The notes under the pieces were generated by a model. That model did no database searches and had not been told where the DNA came from. It saw nothing but the letters and a program-made list of their open reading frames with translations. A DNA stretch of 64,000 nucleotides from Beijerinckiaceae bacterium (lineage in GTDB: Bacteria; Pseudomonadota; Alphaproteobacteria; Rhizobiales; Beijerinckiaceae): assembly GCA_019753285.1 (NCBI GenBank), contig JAIELD010000002.1, positions 26,331 to 90,330 of the forward strand, read 5' to 3'. Of this stretch, positions 54,262 to 62,887 are shown piece after piece; within the stretch, counting starts at the first letter, position 1; the number at the start of each line of letters is the position of its first letter. A program made the position numbers and the translations under genes.

Positions 54262-55845
54262 ATGTTTCGCATCCTGGTGTTCCTGATTTCGCTGCTGCCG
54301 GTCGCGCTGCTTCTCAATTTTCTTGCCGACCAGCCTGGCTCCGTCACCGTCACCGTGGCCGGCAAGGCCTACGAGACTTCGCTCGTCGTCGGTGTCGTGG
54401 CGATCGCGCTCGTCGGCTTCGCGCTGATGGTGGCGTGGAGCTTCGTCAGCTTCGGGTTTCGCCTTCCCGGCCTCATCAGCCTCTCGAATCGCGTACGCCG
54501 CCGTTCGAAAGGCATCTCGGCGATCTCGCGCGGGATGGTGGCAGTTGGATCCGGCGATGCGCGCCTCGCGCGCCAGCAGGCGAGCGAAGCGGAGCGGCTG
54601 CTCGGCCGCGAGCCGCTGACCCTGCTGCTGAAAGCGCAGGCTGCACAGCTTTCGGGAGAACGCGCCGACGCCGAAGCCGCTTTTTCGAGCATGCTCGACG
54701 CCCCGGAGACGCGCGTTCTCGGCCTGCGCGGGCTGTTCGTCGAGGCGCGGCGGCGCAACGACATGGCCGCCGCCCGCGCGCATGCGGAGGAAGCCCATGC
54801 GCTTGCCCCGACGGTGCCCTGGGCGAGCCGTTCGGTGCTGGAATACGCCTCGATGGACCGCGACTGGCAGCGCGCCATCGCCGCGGTTGAGCGGATGGGC
54901 GCGCGAAACGTGGTGGCGCGCGGGGAAGCCCGGCGGTTGAAGGCCGTGCTGTTGACGGCGCAGGCGCAGGACCTTGGCGACAAGGCGCCCGACGAGGCGC
55001 TGAAGACCGCGCTCGCCGCGCTGAAGCTCGAGCCCGGCCTCGTTCCTGCCGCGGTGCTCGCCGGTCGCCGGCTTTCGGAACGCGGCGATTATGCCAAGGC
55101 GAGCAAGGTTTTAGAAACCGCCTGGAAGCAGATGCCGCATCCAGACCTCGCCGATGCCTATCTCGACGTGAGGCGCGGCGATTCGGCGCTCGATCGGCTG
55201 AAGCGCGCCAAGGTTTTGTCGAAGCTGATGCCCGGCACGCGCGAGGCGCGGTTCGCCGCGGCCCGGGCGGCGCTCGATGCGCGTGAATTTGCCCTCGCGC
55301 GCGAGAATCTCGAAGCGCTGGTGCTCGACAAGGTGACGGCGCGCGCCGCCCTTATGCTCGCCGAGCTCGAGGACATGGAGCATGGCCGGAGCGGCCCCGC
55401 CCGCGAGTGGCTGGAGCGCGCGTCGCGAGCGCCCCGCGATCCGTCCTGGGTCGCCGATGGCTGCGTTTCCGAAACTTGGGCGCCGGTCTCGCCGGTGAGC
55501 GGGCGGATCGACGCGTTCGAGTGGCGCGAGCCGCCGCAGGCGATCGAGGCCTCGCTGCGCGCCGAGATCGACGCCGAGCGCCTCGCCCATGATCATTCGG
55601 CCCCCGTGCGGCCTGCCGAACTCGAACATGCAGGCGCGATGCAGGCCGGCGACCAGACAGCTCACGCCGTAACGGTTGTTGACCGGCCGGATGCCGCATC
55701 TGCCGACGAGGCCCGGCCTGCCGACCTGCCGGAGAAAGCGAATGGCGGCGCGCAACCGTCCGCGGCACGACCTCAATCGCGGGGCGCAAAGCCGACGCCC
55801 ATCATCTTTCCCGTCGCGCACGCCCCGGACGATCCCGGCTCCTGA
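54262..55845 (+). CDS. hemY: heme biosynthesis protein HemY (TPR type)
   Basis: A 527-residue inner-membrane protein: two N-terminal helices (FRILVFLISLLPVALLLNFLA and SLVVGVVAIALVGFALMVAWSF), then the HemY N domain (RRRSKGISAISRGMVAVGSGD). A long array of TPR-like helices runs to about residue 430, and a disordered tail ends it. This is the HemY_N family, distinct from protoporphyrinogen oxidase also called HemY; its exact role in heme synthesis is unsettled. Start at the ATG 54262, after a TTG. It follows the Mic60-like gene by 144 bp. Confidence 0.92.
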   Translation: MFRILVFLISLLPVALLLNFLADQPGSVTVTVAGKAYETSLVVGVVAIALVGFALMVAWSFVSFGFRLPGLISLSNRVRRRSKGISAISRGMVAVGSGDARLARQQASEAERLLGREPLTLLLKAQAAQLSGERADAEAAFSSMLDAPETRVLGLRGLFVEARRRNDMAAARAHAEEAHALAPTVPWASRSVLEYASMDRDWQRAIAAVERMGARNVVARGEARRLKAVLLTAQAQDLGDKAPDEALKTALAALKLEPGLVPAAVLAGRRLSERGDYAKASKVLETAWKQMPHPDLADAYLDVRRGDSALDRLKRAKVLSKLMPGTREARFAAARAALDAREFALARENLEALVLDKVTARAALMLAELEDMEHGRSGPAREWLERASRAPRDPSWVADGCVSETWAPVSPVSGRIDAFEWREPPQAIEASLRAEIDAERLAHDHSAPVRPAELEHAGAMQAGDQTAHAVTVVDRPDAASADEARPADLPEKANGGAQPSAARPQSRGAKPTPIIFPVAHAPDDPGS

Positions 55846-55936
55846 CAGACGCACGGCGGAAATCGCCGCGAGGCCTTGACAGCGCTTTAGGTTGTGGTCG
55901 TCTTATGTCTTCCAAGCATCGTTCCGGGGGGCAAAC

Positions 55937-56653
55937 ATGCAGACGAAGAAACTCGCGGCTGAAGCCATCGGCACGTTCTGGCTGACATTCGCCGGATGCG
56001 GCAGCGCCGTGATCGCGGCAGGGTTCCCACAGGTGGGGATCGGTTTGCTGGGCGTTTCGCTCGCCTTTGGCCTCACCGTCGTGACGATGGCCTATGCGAT
56101 CGGCCATGTATCCGGCTGCCACCTCAACCCCGCCGTCACGGTCGGGCTCGCCGCCGGAGGGCGCTTTCCTGTCGGGGATGTCGCGCCTTATATTCTGGCG
56201 CAGGTGGTCGGGGCCGTTATCGGCGCTGCGCTTCTCTATCTGATCGCCAGTGGTGGTCCGGGTTTCGACGTCGCAAAAGGCTTCGCGTCAAACGGCTATG
56301 GCGAGCACTCGCCTGGGCGCTACGGCATCGCCGCCGCCTTCCTGATGGAGGTCGTGATGACGATGGTGTTTCTCTTCATCATCATGGGCGCGACGCATGG
56401 CAAGGCGCCTTCAGGCTTCGCGCCGCTGGCGATCGGGCTTGGGCTGGCGCTCATCCACCTCGTCAGCATCCCGGTCACCAACACCTCGGTCAACCCGGCC
56501 CGCAGCACGGGCCCGGCTTTGTTCGTGGGCGGCTGGGCGTTGCAGTAGCTCTGGCTGTTCTGGGTCGCGCCGCTGATCGGCGGCGTGCTTGGCGGCGTCG
56601 TCTACCGCTGGATCAGCGCCGAGCCGGTCGGAGACGTGACGGGCCGCGGCTGA
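55937..56653 (+). pseudogene. aqpZ: aquaporin Z gene interrupted by an in-frame amber codon
   Basis: The frame starts at an ATG with GGGGGG upstream and encodes an MIP channel: helix 1 [20 protein letters not shown], first NPA in [13 protein letters not shown], second in [13 protein letters not shown]. After GGWALQ comes TAG at 56546-56548, and the same frame continues with LWLFWVAPLIGGVLGGVVYRW, the expected sixth helix, to a TGA at 56651. Without the stop the product would be 238 residues, the normal AqpZ size; related proteins usually read GGWALQQLWLFW, so one C-to-T change (CAG to TAG) explains it. The 203-residue product lacks the last helix and is probably non-functional unless the amber is read through. 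Confidence 0.88.
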
Positions 56654-56669
56654 TTTCGCTCGCTGGCGT

Positions 56670-57299
56670 CTACTGGCATTCCTTGATGGCGCGATCGAGC
56701 GACTGGGCGAAGCCGGACAAGGAATACTTGTCGGTCGTCTCGTTGCCGCGCAGCGAGCTTCCCTTGATCGTCAGGTTCGGCGTGCGTTTTGCGAGTTCGA
56801 CGAACTGCGTCTCCTCGGCCGCGTTGCGCAGAAACGCGTTCATGTCCTTTGCGACCATGCTGAACTTGGTCTTGCCGATGGTGGCGACCGTCTCCGACCC
56901 CGGCTTAAGGCCGTAGCCAGTGGTCACCGCGATCTCGTTCTTCACGCCCTGAGCGGGCCGGAACGAGATGAAGATGTAGGCCGGATCCCGGTTGAGGCCC
57001 TTCGGTAGGCGCTCCTTCGGCTGCGAAAGCACGAAACAGACCTTTCCGCTCGGCGGCCCGCCCGTATAGGCGCCCCAATCGCCGAAGCTGCCGAGGCTGG
57101 TGGCGCCTGCGGTCGCGGCCGATTTCGCGTTCTGCTTCTTGGTTTCCTCGGCCTTCCTCGAGGCGCTGGCCTTGCTTTGCTTGTCCGAGCGCGCCGAAAC
57201 CTGGGTCGCCGGAGCGGCGCAGGCGACGCCGGCCGCGCAGACGAACAGGAGGGAAGCGCCGACGGCCTTGAAGCCGGCAGGAGGTAGCAAACGAATCAT
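56670..57299 (-). CDS. invasion-associated locus B (IalB)-like secreted protein
   Basis: A 209-residue exported protein with a signal peptide (FKAVGASLLFVCAAGVACA), a basic Lys/Ser/Ala linker (30-66) and an IalB-type domain. That domain starts FGDWGAYTGGPPSGKVCFVLSQPKE and continues PAYIFISFRPAQGVKNEIAVTTGYGLKPGSE to the terminal ECQ. IalB proteins are widespread in alphaproteobacteria, including free-living ones; the name comes from Bartonella and does not imply virulence here. Convergent with aqpZ. Confidence 0.85.
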   Translation of the reverse strand: MIRLLPPAGFKAVGASLLFVCAAGVACAAPATQVSARSDKQSKASASRKAEETKKQNAKSAATAGATSLGSFGDWGAYTGGPPSGKVCFVLSQPKERLPKGLNRDPAYIFISFRPAQGVKNEIAVTTGYGLKPGSETVATIGKTKFSMVAKDMNAFLRNAAEETQFVELAKRTPNLTIKGSSLRGNETTDKYSLSGFAQSLDRAIKECQ

Positions 57300-57619
57300 G
57301 CGATCACAGTCTTTTAAAATTGAAAATCCCGCAATGCCGAGGCACGCGAATCTTTACAGTGAAGTGTCCGGTCATGGTTTAAAAAACTGTGCCGTCGGTG
57401 GCGATTGTCCAATTGCATTGCGCATGGACAGTTCGGCCACATGAATCCGGCTTTTTGTCGACCCTCGGTGCATGGCGATCGACTGGCCTGCATCGGCCCG
57501 GCCGGGTCTCCAGCGTGACCTTATGCCGATGCGGTGGGGATTGACCTTGTGAGCCCGCGCGTTCAAACCTTGCCGGCGCTCGCTTCTGGATGGGTCCGGC
57601 GAGCGGCGAAAGGTTGCGC
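57300..57619. other. intergenic region upstream of the ECF sigma gene
   Basis: 320 bases between divergent genes. The left half is AT-rich (57310-57400) with an imperfect run TTTAAAAAACTG and probably carries the IalB-like promoter. Open frames in the right half have no supporting signals. No repeat, terminator or RNA gene recognised. Confidence 0.5.
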
Positions 57620-58204
57620 GTGTCGACACCCCGCGATTGGCCAAGGCTGGTTTCCGCCATAGCGGCCTCGAAGGACAGAACCGCCTTCGCTGAAATTTTC
57701 GATTATTACGTCCCGCGCCTCGAAGCCTATCTCATGAAGCTCGGGCTCGACGCCACCGCCGCTCAGGAGGTGAGCCAGGACACGATGATCACGCTCTGGA
57801 ACAAGGCGCATCTGTTCGACGCCGCGAAATCCTCGCTCGGCACATGGCTCTATCGGGTCGCCCGCAACCGGCGCATCGACCTCTCGCGCCGCGACAGGCT
57901 CGATTACCTCGATCCGAACGAGCCGGCCTTCACGCAGATCGCGGACCAGAAGCCGGGCGCCGATCAGATGATGGATGGGCGCTACCGGGACGACCGGGTG
58001 CGCGAGGCGATGACCACGCTGCCCCCCGAGCAGGTCGAGCTCATCCGGCTCGCGTTCTTCTCAGGCCTTTCGCACAGCGACATCGCCGAGAAGACGGGCC
58101 TGCCGCTCGGCACGGTCAAATCCCGCATCCGGCTCGCCTTCACGCGGCTGCGCCGCACGCTCGAGGCGGATGGCGTGCTGGAGGCTGGCGACCGGCGGGA
58201 TTAG
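57620..58204 (+). CDS. ECF-type RNA polymerase sigma factor, RpoE-like
   Basis: A 194-residue sigma-70 family protein with only regions 2 and 4. Region 2: RTAFAEIFDYYVPRLEAYLMKLGLDATAAQEVSQDTMITLW with the following LGTWLYRVARNRRID. Region 4: LPPEQVELIRLAFFSGLSHSDIAEKTGLPLGTVKSRIRLAFTRLRR. The sequence resembles RpoE/ChrR-type ECF factors that respond to singlet oxygen. A GTG start at 57620 with AAGG seven bases upstream is preferred; an ATG at 57590 is possible. No anti-sigma gene is adjacent: the next gene is on the other strand and overlaps its end by four bases. Confidence 0.88.
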   Translation: MSTPRDWPRLVSAIAASKDRTAFAEIFDYYVPRLEAYLMKLGLDATAAQEVSQDTMITLWNKAHLFDAAKSSLGTWLYRVARNRRIDLSRRDRLDYLDPNEPAFTQIADQKPGADQMMDGRYRDDRVREAMTTLPPEQVELIRLAFFSGLSHSDIAEKTGLPLGTVKSRIRLAFTRLRRTLEADGVLEAGDRRD

Positions 58205-58623
58205 CCAGCGTCGCGGCTGCTGAGTGTTAAGATGAACGCCCATTCGTCATCCGTGACGGGCTGCACCGAAAGCCGCATTGAGGTGACGAGAGCCATCCCG
58301 GCGAGCGCCGGATTGGCCTTCACCTCCGCAAGGCTCACCGGGCGGTTCAGGGCCTTGACCGCTTTCACGTCCACCATGCCGAACTTGCCCGTCTCGTCGC
58401 TTGGATCGGGATAGAACTCCTTGATCACCTCGACGATGCCGACGATCTCCTTGCCCTCGTTGGAATGATAAAAGAAGCCCTGGTCGCCGATCGTCATCGC
58501 CATCAGGTTCTGCTTGGCGAGATGATTGCGCACGCCATTCCAGAACGTGCCTTTTTCGCCGGCCTCGACCTGCTGCGTCCACGACCATTTGTCGGGTTCC
58601 GATTTGAATAGCCAGTGCCTCAT
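58201..58623 (-). CDS. EVE domain-containing protein
   Basis: A 140-residue EVE (PUA-like) domain protein: MRHWLFKSEPDKWSWTQQV, then GTFWNGVRNHLAKQNLMAM and QGFFYHSNEGKEIVGIVEV. The C-terminal part contains PVSLAEVKANPALAGMALVTSMRLSVQPV. EVE domains bind modified bases in nucleic acids; the target is unknown here. Convergent with the ECF sigma gene (4-bp overlap) and 10 bp after metW on the same strand. Confidence 0.92.
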   Translation of the reverse strand: MRHWLFKSEPDKWSWTQQVEAGEKGTFWNGVRNHLAKQNLMAMTIGDQGFFYHSNEGKEIVGIVEVIKEFYPDPSDETGKFGMVDVKAVKALNRPVSLAEVKANPALAGMALVTSMRLSVQPVTDDEWAFILTLSSRDAG

Positions 58624-58633
58624 CGCTCCCCCG

Positions 58634-59275
58634 TCATTCCCGGCCGCGTTTCAGCACGAAAACGGCCTGCTCGCCAAACAGATTCCAGAACCACCACGGC
58701 AGGCGGAACCGGATCAGCCGGCCATTGCTGTCGAGGGCGCTCGCCCGCTCCTGGATCGCCCCTATCGTATCGACGAGGCCGACGAAGTCTCGGATCGTGC
58801 AGAAATGGATGTTGGGTGTATTCCACCAGGAATAGGACAGTGTCTCGGTGAGCGGCATGTGTCCGCCGAACATGAGCTGCGAGCGGATGCGCCAATGGCC
58901 GAAATTCGGGAAGGAGACGATGGCGCGGCGGCCGATGCGCAGCATGTGCTCCAGCACCTGTCTCGGATTGCGCGTCGCCTGGATCGTCTGGCTGAGGATC
59001 ACGTAGTCGAACACGTCGTCTGGGTAGTCGGCAAGGTCGGTGTCGGCGTCGCCCTGGATGACGGCGAGGCCCTTGGCTACGGCCTTGGCCACGCCCTCGC
59101 GTGAAATCTCGATGCCACGCGCGTCGACGTTGCGGCCATCGGCCAGCAGCTTGAGGAGTTCGCCCTCGCCGCACCCGACGTCGAGCACGCGCGAGCCCGG
59201 CTCGATCATGCCGGAGATCAGCATCAGGTCGACGCGCGACTGGTGCGGCTCGCTCAGGAACGCTGCGTTGGACAT
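58634..59275 (-). CDS. metW: methionine biosynthesis protein MetW
   Basis: MetW is a class I methyltransferase-fold partner of MetX. The start MSNAAFLSEPHQSRVDLMLI at 59275 gives 213 residues, with SRVLDVGCGEGELL as motif I, the family-typical LSQTIQATRNPRQVLEHMLRIG, and FPNFGHWRIRSQLMFGGHMP. The start lies one base after the metX stop, so the two are almost certainly one transcript. An ATG four codons earlier overlaps metX and is less likely. Confidence 0.95.
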   Translation of the reverse strand: MSNAAFLSEPHQSRVDLMLISGMIEPGSRVLDVGCGEGELLKLLADGRNVDARGIEISREGVAKAVAKGLAVIQGDADTDLADYPDDVFDYVILSQTIQATRNPRQVLEHMLRIGRRAIVSFPNFGHWRIRSQLMFGGHMPLTETLSYSWWNTPNIHFCTIRDFVGLVDTIGAIQERASALDSNGRLIRFRLPWWFWNLFGEQAVFVLKRGRE

Positions 59276-59276
59276 G

Positions 59277-60455
59277 CTAGCGGCCAAGCCCCCTCGCCCG
59301 CGCGGCGGCCGCGATGAAGCCGCCGGTCGTCGCCATGAGTTCCGGCTCGTCGAGCAGGAAGGCGTCGTGGCCCTTGTCGCTGTCGATCTCGACGAAGGAG
59401 ACCGATGCGCCGCCGGCGTTGAGCGCGTGGACGAGCGCGCGGCTGTCGGCGGTCGGGAACAGCCAGTCGCTCGTGAAGGAGACGACGCAGAAGCGCGTCT
59501 TGGTATTCATGAAGGCCTTGGCGAGCTGGCCGCCATGGTCGGCGGCGATATCGAAATAGTCCATGGCGCGCGTCACGTAGAGATAGCTGTTGGCGTCGAA
59601 GCGCTCGACGAAGCTCGCGCCCTGATAGCGAAGATAGCTCTCGACCTGAAAGTCGGCATCGAACGAAAAGGTCGGTGCCACCCGATCCTGGAACTTGCGG
59701 CCGAACTTGCGCTGCAGTGCCGGCTCCGAAAGATAGGTGATGTGGGCCGCCATGCGCGCCACGGCGAGGCCCTTCTCAGGTCGCGTGCCTTCTTCCAGAT
59801 AGCGTCCTGCCCGCCATTCGGGGTCCGCCATCACAGCCTGCCGGCCGACCTCATGGAACGCGATGTTCTGCGCCGAATGCTTGGCGGCAGTCGCGAGCGG
59901 CATGGCCGAGAACACCTTTTCAGGGTAGCTCGCCGCCCATTCGAGCACCTGCATGCCGCCCATCGAGCCGCCAACCACGCAAAACAGCGTCTCGATGCCG
60001 AGCGCCTCGATCAGCATGGCCTGCGCGCGCACCATGTCCCTGATCGTCACCACGGGAAAATCCGTGCCGTAGGGCTCGCCCGTGACGGGGTTGATCGAGG
60101 CGGGTCCGGTCGTCCCCATGCAGCCGCCGATCACGTTGGAGCAGATGACGAAATAGCGATCCGTGTCGATGCACTTGCCGGGGCCGACCAGCGTCTGCCA
60201 CCAGCCATCCTTGCCGGTCACCGGGTTTTTGTTGGCGACATGCTGGTCGCCCGTCAGCGCATGGCAGATGAGCACGGCATTGCTGCGCGCGGCGTTGAGC
60301 GTGCCGTAATGCTGATAGGCGATGGTGAAGGGCGAGAGCACGGCACCCGAATCGAGCATGAGCGGTTTGTCCGCGCCGAACTGCATCACCGGGCTCGCCG
60401 GATCGATCGCCTGGTTGCGGATGCCGGCTTCCTTGATCTTGCGCCGCGTTGTCAT
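59277..60455 (-). CDS. metX: homoserine O-acyltransferase MetX
   Basis: MetX is an alpha/beta-hydrolase that activates homoserine for methionine synthesis. It has 392 residues with the nucleophile S164 in [16 protein letters not shown], the Asp region [15 protein letters not shown] and the His in [14 protein letters not shown]. MetX proteins can use acetyl- or succinyl-CoA; the specificity is not decided here. It overlaps nothing upstream; a 263-bp gap to hisC holds its control region. metW follows with one base between. Confidence 0.95.
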   Translation of the reverse strand: MTTRRKIKEAGIRNQAIDPASPVMQFGADKPLMLDSGAVLSPFTIAYQHYGTLNAARSNAVLICHALTGDQHVANKNPVTGKDGWWQTLVGPGKCIDTDRYFVICSNVIGGCMGTTGPASINPVTGEPYGTDFPVVTIRDMVRAQAMLIEALGIETLFCVVGGSMGGMQVLEWAASYPEKVFSAMPLATAAKHSAQNIAFHEVGRQAVMADPEWRAGRYLEEGTRPEKGLAVARMAAHITYLSEPALQRKFGRKFQDRVAPTFSFDADFQVESYLRYQGASFVERFDANSYLYVTRAMDYFDIAADHGGQLAKAFMNTKTRFCVVSFTSDWLFPTADSRALVHALNAGGASVSFVEIDSDKGHDAFLLDEPELMATTGGFIAAAARARGLGR

Positions 60456-60534
60456 AACATCCGATGCGTTGCCTGCGCGGTGTTCGAAACGATGGCCGAC
60501 GCCGCGCCGATTGTTTTTTGAATAAAGAACGATA

Positions 60535-60561
60535 ATCCGTTATATCGGACATATTGCGGAT
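60535..60561. promoter_or_regulatory. inverted repeat upstream of metX
   Basis: ATCCG at 60535-60539 and CGGAT at 60557-60561 flank an AT-rich core that itself contains TCCGTTATATCGGA (60536-60549), a near palindrome (two mismatching symmetric positions). It lies 80-105 bases upstream of the metX start in an otherwise AT-rich stretch, a reasonable place for an operator. The folded SAM-II riboswitch pattern often seen upstream of methionine genes in this group was looked for and not found. Confidence 0.3.
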
Positions 60562-60718
60562 TTGCTCAAGCCCGTTCTTTGACGCGCGTGCCGCGCCTCG
60601 GCAAAATCCGCCAGCGTCCAGTAGCGTTGCCGCGCGCTTCATGGGATAGAGCGGGCGTCGCGCGGTCAAAGGCCGATGCGAGCATGACTGACCAATCCGA
60701 GACGAGTTGACCATTGAC

Positions 60719-61822
60719 ATGCAGGGCGAACTGAATAGACCGGAACCGCGCGCTGGCGTGATGCAAATCGAAGCCTATGTACCTGGCAAGAGCAAGGCTC
60801 CGGCCGGCGTAAAGCTCTACAAGCTTTCCTCGAACGAAACGCCGCTTGGCGCGAGCCCGCGTGCGATCGAAGCCTATGACGGTCTTGCGCGGCAGCTCGA
60901 ACTCTATCCCGATGGCTCGGCCAGCGCATTGCGCCAGACGATCGCCAGGAAATTCGGCCTCGACGCAGACCGCATCGTCTGCGGTTCGGGCTCCGACGAA
61001 CTGCTCTCGCTGCTCACCAACGCCTATGTGGGGCCAGGCGACGAGGGCATCTTCACCGAGCACGGCTTCCTCGTCTACAAGATCGCCGTGCTTGCCGCAG
61101 GCGGCGTGCCGGTGTCGGTGCCGGAGAAGAACCTCACCGCCGATGTCGACGCGATCCTTGCCGCCGTGACGCCGAGAACGCGGATCGTCTACCTCGCCAA
61201 CCCGAACAACCCGACCGGCACCTACCTGCCGTTCGACGAGGTGAAGCGCCTCCATGCCGGCCTGCCAAAGCGCGTGCTGCTGGTGCTGGACGCGGCTTAC
61301 GCCGAATACGTCAAGCGCAACGATTATGCTTCGGGCCTCGAACTCGTCGCGCATAACGAGAATGTCGTGATGACCCGGACCTTCTCGAAGATCCACGGCC
61401 TCGCCAATCTCAGGCTCGGCTGGATGGTCGGTCCGGCCCATGTCGTCGATGCGGTCAACCGCATCCGCGGACCCTTCAACGTCAATGGCGCGGCGATAGC
61501 GGCCGGTGTCGCGGCGATGGAGGACCAGGCGCATGTCGACAGCGCGCTCGCCCATAATGAGGAATGGCTGCCGAAGCTCACCGAGGCGCTGACGGCGATC
61601 GGCATCGGCGTCACGCCGAGTGTCGGCAATTTCCTGCTGCTGCATTTCCCGAAGGGCGGGACCAAGACGGCGCGGCATGCCGACGCATACCTCACCGAGC
61701 GCGGGCTCATCCTGCGGGCGGTCGGGGCCTATGGCCTGCCGGATTGCCTGCGCCTTACAGTGGGCACCGCGGAGGCGAACGAGAAGGTGATCGCGGCGCT
61801 CAAGACCTTCATGGCCGCCTGA
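60719..61822 (+). CDS. hisC: histidinol-phosphate aminotransferase
   Basis: A PLP-dependent class II aminotransferase acting in histidine synthesis and, in many bacteria, also on aromatic amino acids. From the ATG at 60719 it has 367 residues: [12 protein letters not shown] near residue 36, [22 protein letters not shown], and the PLP lysine K224 in [19 protein letters not shown] four codons earlier is an alternative start. The prephenate dehydrogenase gene follows after 7 bp; that pairing suggests it serves tyrosine/phenylalanine synthesis as well. Confidence 0.95.
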   Translation: MQGELNRPEPRAGVMQIEAYVPGKSKAPAGVKLYKLSSNETPLGASPRAIEAYDGLARQLELYPDGSASALRQTIARKFGLDADRIVCGSGSDELLSLLTNAYVGPGDEGIFTEHGFLVYKIAVLAAGGVPVSVPEKNLTADVDAILAAVTPRTRIVYLANPNNPTGTYLPFDEVKRLHAGLPKRVLLVLDAAYAEYVKRNDYASGLELVAHNENVVMTRTFSKIHGLANLRLGWMVGPAHVVDAVNRIRGPFNVNGAAIAAGVAAMEDQAHVDSALAHNEEWLPKLTEALTAIGIGVTPSVGNFLLLHFPKGGTKTARHADAYLTERGLILRAVGAYGLPDCLRLTVGTAEANEKVIAALKTFMAA

Positions 61823-61829
61823 GCCCACC

Positions 61830-62789
61830 ATGCCGGTCAAAATCGAACGCCTCGCCATCATCGGCCTCGGGCTGATCGGCTCGTCGATCGCCCGCGCCGT
61901 CAAGGCTCGTGGTCTCGCAGCGACGATCGTTGCCTGTGACGCCAGCGATTTTGTCCGCGCCCGCGTCTCCGAGCTTCGGCTTGCGGACGTCGTGACCGCG
62001 GATGCGGCGGATGCCGTGCGCGAGGCCGATCTCGTCATCAGCTGCATCCCGGTCGGCGGCAATGGTGCGCTGTCGCAAGCGATCGGCCCGCACTTGAAGC
62101 CGGGTGCGATCGTCACCGATGTCGGCTCCGTGAAGGGGGCCGTCTTGCGCGACATGGCCCCGCATCTTCCCGAACACGTGCATTTCATCCCCGGCCATCC
62201 GATCGCCGGCGCTGAAACCTCTGGGCCCGACGCCGGCTTTGCCGAGTTGTTCGATAATCGCTGGACCATCCTCACTCCGCCGGAGGGGGCGGACGAGGCG
62301 GCGATCACGCTCCTGCGCTCGTTTTGGGAGAGCATGGGTGCGCTGGTCGAAATCATGACGACCGATCATCACGATCTGGTGCTCGCAATCACAAGTCACC
62401 TGCCGCATCTCATCGCCTACAACATCGTCGGCACGGCGGCCGACCTTGAGGCCGTGACGCAGTCGGAGGTGATCAAGTTCTCGGCCGGCGGGTTCCGCGA
62501 CTTCACGCGCATCGCGGCCTCCGATCCTACCATGTGGCGCGACGTGTTCCTCACCAACAAGGACGCGGTGCTCGAAATGCTCGGGCGTTTCAACGAGGAC
62601 CTCGCTGCCTTGCAGCGCATGATCCGCTGGGGCGACGGAGACGGGCTGCACGACCTCTTCACCCGCACCCGCTCGATCCGCAAGGGCATCGTCGCGCTGG
62701 GGCAGGAGACGGCCGAGCCGGATTTCGGGCGAAGGAAGAGCGCGGCGAGCGCTCCGGAGGTGCAGGACAAGGCCATACTGACCAAGTAG
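61830..62789 (+). CDS. tyrA: prephenate/arogenate dehydrogenase
   Basis: A TyrA-family NAD(P) dehydrogenase for tyrosine synthesis, 319 residues, without a chorismate mutase domain. The nucleotide motif is IIGLGLIGSSIA (residues 10-21). Next come VTDVGSVKG and the catalytic-His region FIPGHPIAGAETSGPDAGF, then the helical dimerisation domain (SHLPHLIAYNIVGTA and FSAGGFRDFTRIAASDPTMW). Whether prephenate, arogenate or both are used cannot be told. It starts 7 bp after hisC. Confidence 0.94.
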   Translation: MPVKIERLAIIGLGLIGSSIARAVKARGLAATIVACDASDFVRARVSELRLADVVTADAADAVREADLVISCIPVGGNGALSQAIGPHLKPGAIVTDVGSVKGAVLRDMAPHLPEHVHFIPGHPIAGAETSGPDAGFAELFDNRWTILTPPEGADEAAITLLRSFWESMGALVEIMTTDHHDLVLAITSHLPHLIAYNIVGTAADLEAVTQSEVIKFSAGGFRDFTRIAASDPTMWRDVFLTNKDAVLEMLGRFNEDLAALQRMIRWGDGDGLHDLFTRTRSIRKGIVALGQETAEPDFGRRKSAASAPEVQDKAILTK

Positions 62790-62799
62790 CACCAAACGT

Positions 62800-62882
62800 G
62801 TCATTCCCGACGCCCGAAGGGCGAGTGGGAATCCATGTCAGCCATAAATGGGTTCCCGCCCGGCTTCGCCGTCGGGAATGAT
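62800..62882. repeat. intergenic palindromic repeat, copy 3 (tyrA-secA gap)
   Basis: The left arm from 62800 reads GTCATTCCCGACGCCCGAAG with GTGGGAATCCATG after it. The right arm, ending at 62882, reads CATAAATGGGTTCCCGCCCG and then GTCGGGAATGAT. The arms are imperfect reverse complements, each with an internal hairpin. It fills the gap between the convergent tyrA and secA genes and may act as a two-way terminator. Confidence 0.75.
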
Positions 62883-62887
62883 AGCCT

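Noticed and set aside
60566..62356. 596-codon minus-strand open frame opposite hisC and tyrA
   Set aside because: Antisense to two clearly coding genes and of shadow composition; no ribosome binding site or motif.
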